Positions 5,583 through 5,765 of a stretch of DNA of 5,765 bases are shown in pieces. The notes under the pieces were generated by a model. That model worked only from the letters and a program-made list of their open reading frames with translations, did not search any database and was not told where the DNA came from. How positions within the stretch are numbered: the first letter of the stretch is position 1; each line of letters opens with the position of its first letter. Source of the DNA: Thermoplasmata archaeon (GTDB lineage: Archaea > Thermoplasmatota > Thermoplasmata > Thermoplasmatales > Thermoplasmataceae). The position numbers and the translations under genes are program-made. The stretch lies in assembly GCA_021806355.1 (NCBI GenBank), contig JAJZXT010000058.1:1-5765 (forward strand). The letters are read 5' to 3'.

Positions 5583-5765
5583 TCAAACCGACAAATCTAT
5601 TCTGTATTCCCTTCCGTTTAATAAAAACCGGATAAATTCTGAATTATGCTCGTTCACATCCCTCTTTCCAAGGTCAAACTCCTTGTGATGATTTGGACAC
5701 AGGATGAGGATATTATCTGGAGTTTCTGGAAATCCTTCTCTTATAGGCTTTATATGTGCGCCTTC
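5583..5765 (-). CDS. HNH endonuclease, C-terminal fragment (runs off right edge)
   Basis: Sixty residues and a TGA stop are visible; the N-terminus lies beyond the window. The segment EGAHIKPIREG ... DNILILCPNHHKEFDLG (1-33 of the visible part) is the core of an HNH nuclease of the type found in many restriction enzymes. It has the first catalytic His in GAH, the Asn of DNILIL, and the CPNHH metal-binding end. The N-terminal part, which would carry specificity or another domain, is not visible. The stop is about 117 bases before the methyltransferase ATG, on the same strand. The pair therefore looks like a restriction-modification unit, although adjacency is the only evidence that they share a site. 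Confidence 0.8.
   Translation of the reverse strand, partial: EGAHIKPIREGFPETPDNILILCPNHHKEFDLGKRDVNEHNSEFIRFLLNGREYRIDLSV

Noticed and set aside
1..5765. CRISPR array, tRNA, rRNA or insertion sequence
   Set aside because: No regularly spaced repeat-spacer units, no cloverleaf or rRNA-like sequence and no transposase or terminal inverted repeat pair was seen on reading both strands.

Overview
The window looks archaeal, most plausibly from the Thermoplasmata or relatives, though I cannot fix the taxon from the sequence. Several starts have a TATA-like box about 21-28 nt upstream and no Shine-Dalgarno sequence, as expected of leaderless archaeal transcripts. Arginine is often coded AGG in the left half, one regulator appears to start with TTG, and the partial glycosyltransferase is of the egghead-like GT2 type.

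Left part (1-2024). On the minus strand a small ribbon-helix-helix (RHH) regulator (598-786) is followed directly by a membrane-anchored egghead-like glycosyltransferase that runs off the left edge (1-597). The regulator's stop and the enzyme's ATG abut in the same frame. The regulator is divergent from a small winged-helix regulator (886-1149, plus). The 99 bp between them hold two opposed promoters and three inverted repeats whose centres lie exactly 18 bp apart. Next come an 88-residue protein of unknown function (1210-1476, minus) and, divergent from it, a diverged copy of the same family (1773-2024, plus) interrupted by an in-frame TAG. The copy is in none of the intact open frames and shows only when the interrupted frame is read through.

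Right part (2073-5765), all on the minus strand and by eye more AT-rich. In transcription order it holds: the C-terminal end of an HNH endonuclease (5583-5765); a Dam-family (D12 class) adenine-N6 DNA methyltransferase with its own promoter (4605-5465); a ParB-domain protein (3559-4521) with its own promoter next to three copies of a 9-bp motif; and a GHKL-type ATPase resembling MORC/MutL/Hsp90 proteins (2073-3554). The ATPase is coupled to parB by a Shine-Dalgarno sequence inside the end of parB.

Interpretation. The HNH plus Dam pair looks like a restriction-modification unit. The ParB-like plus GHKL pair forms a tight two-gene operon with no ParA in view. It combines two protein families that can act as nucleotide-gated DNA clamps, and both proteins end in an RHH-like segment. 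MORC/MutL-like GHKL ATPases are known near prokaryotic restriction-modification genes, so the block is a candidate DNA-modification or defence island with an unusual ParB partner. The neighbourhood is seen in the sequence; the shared function is inference.
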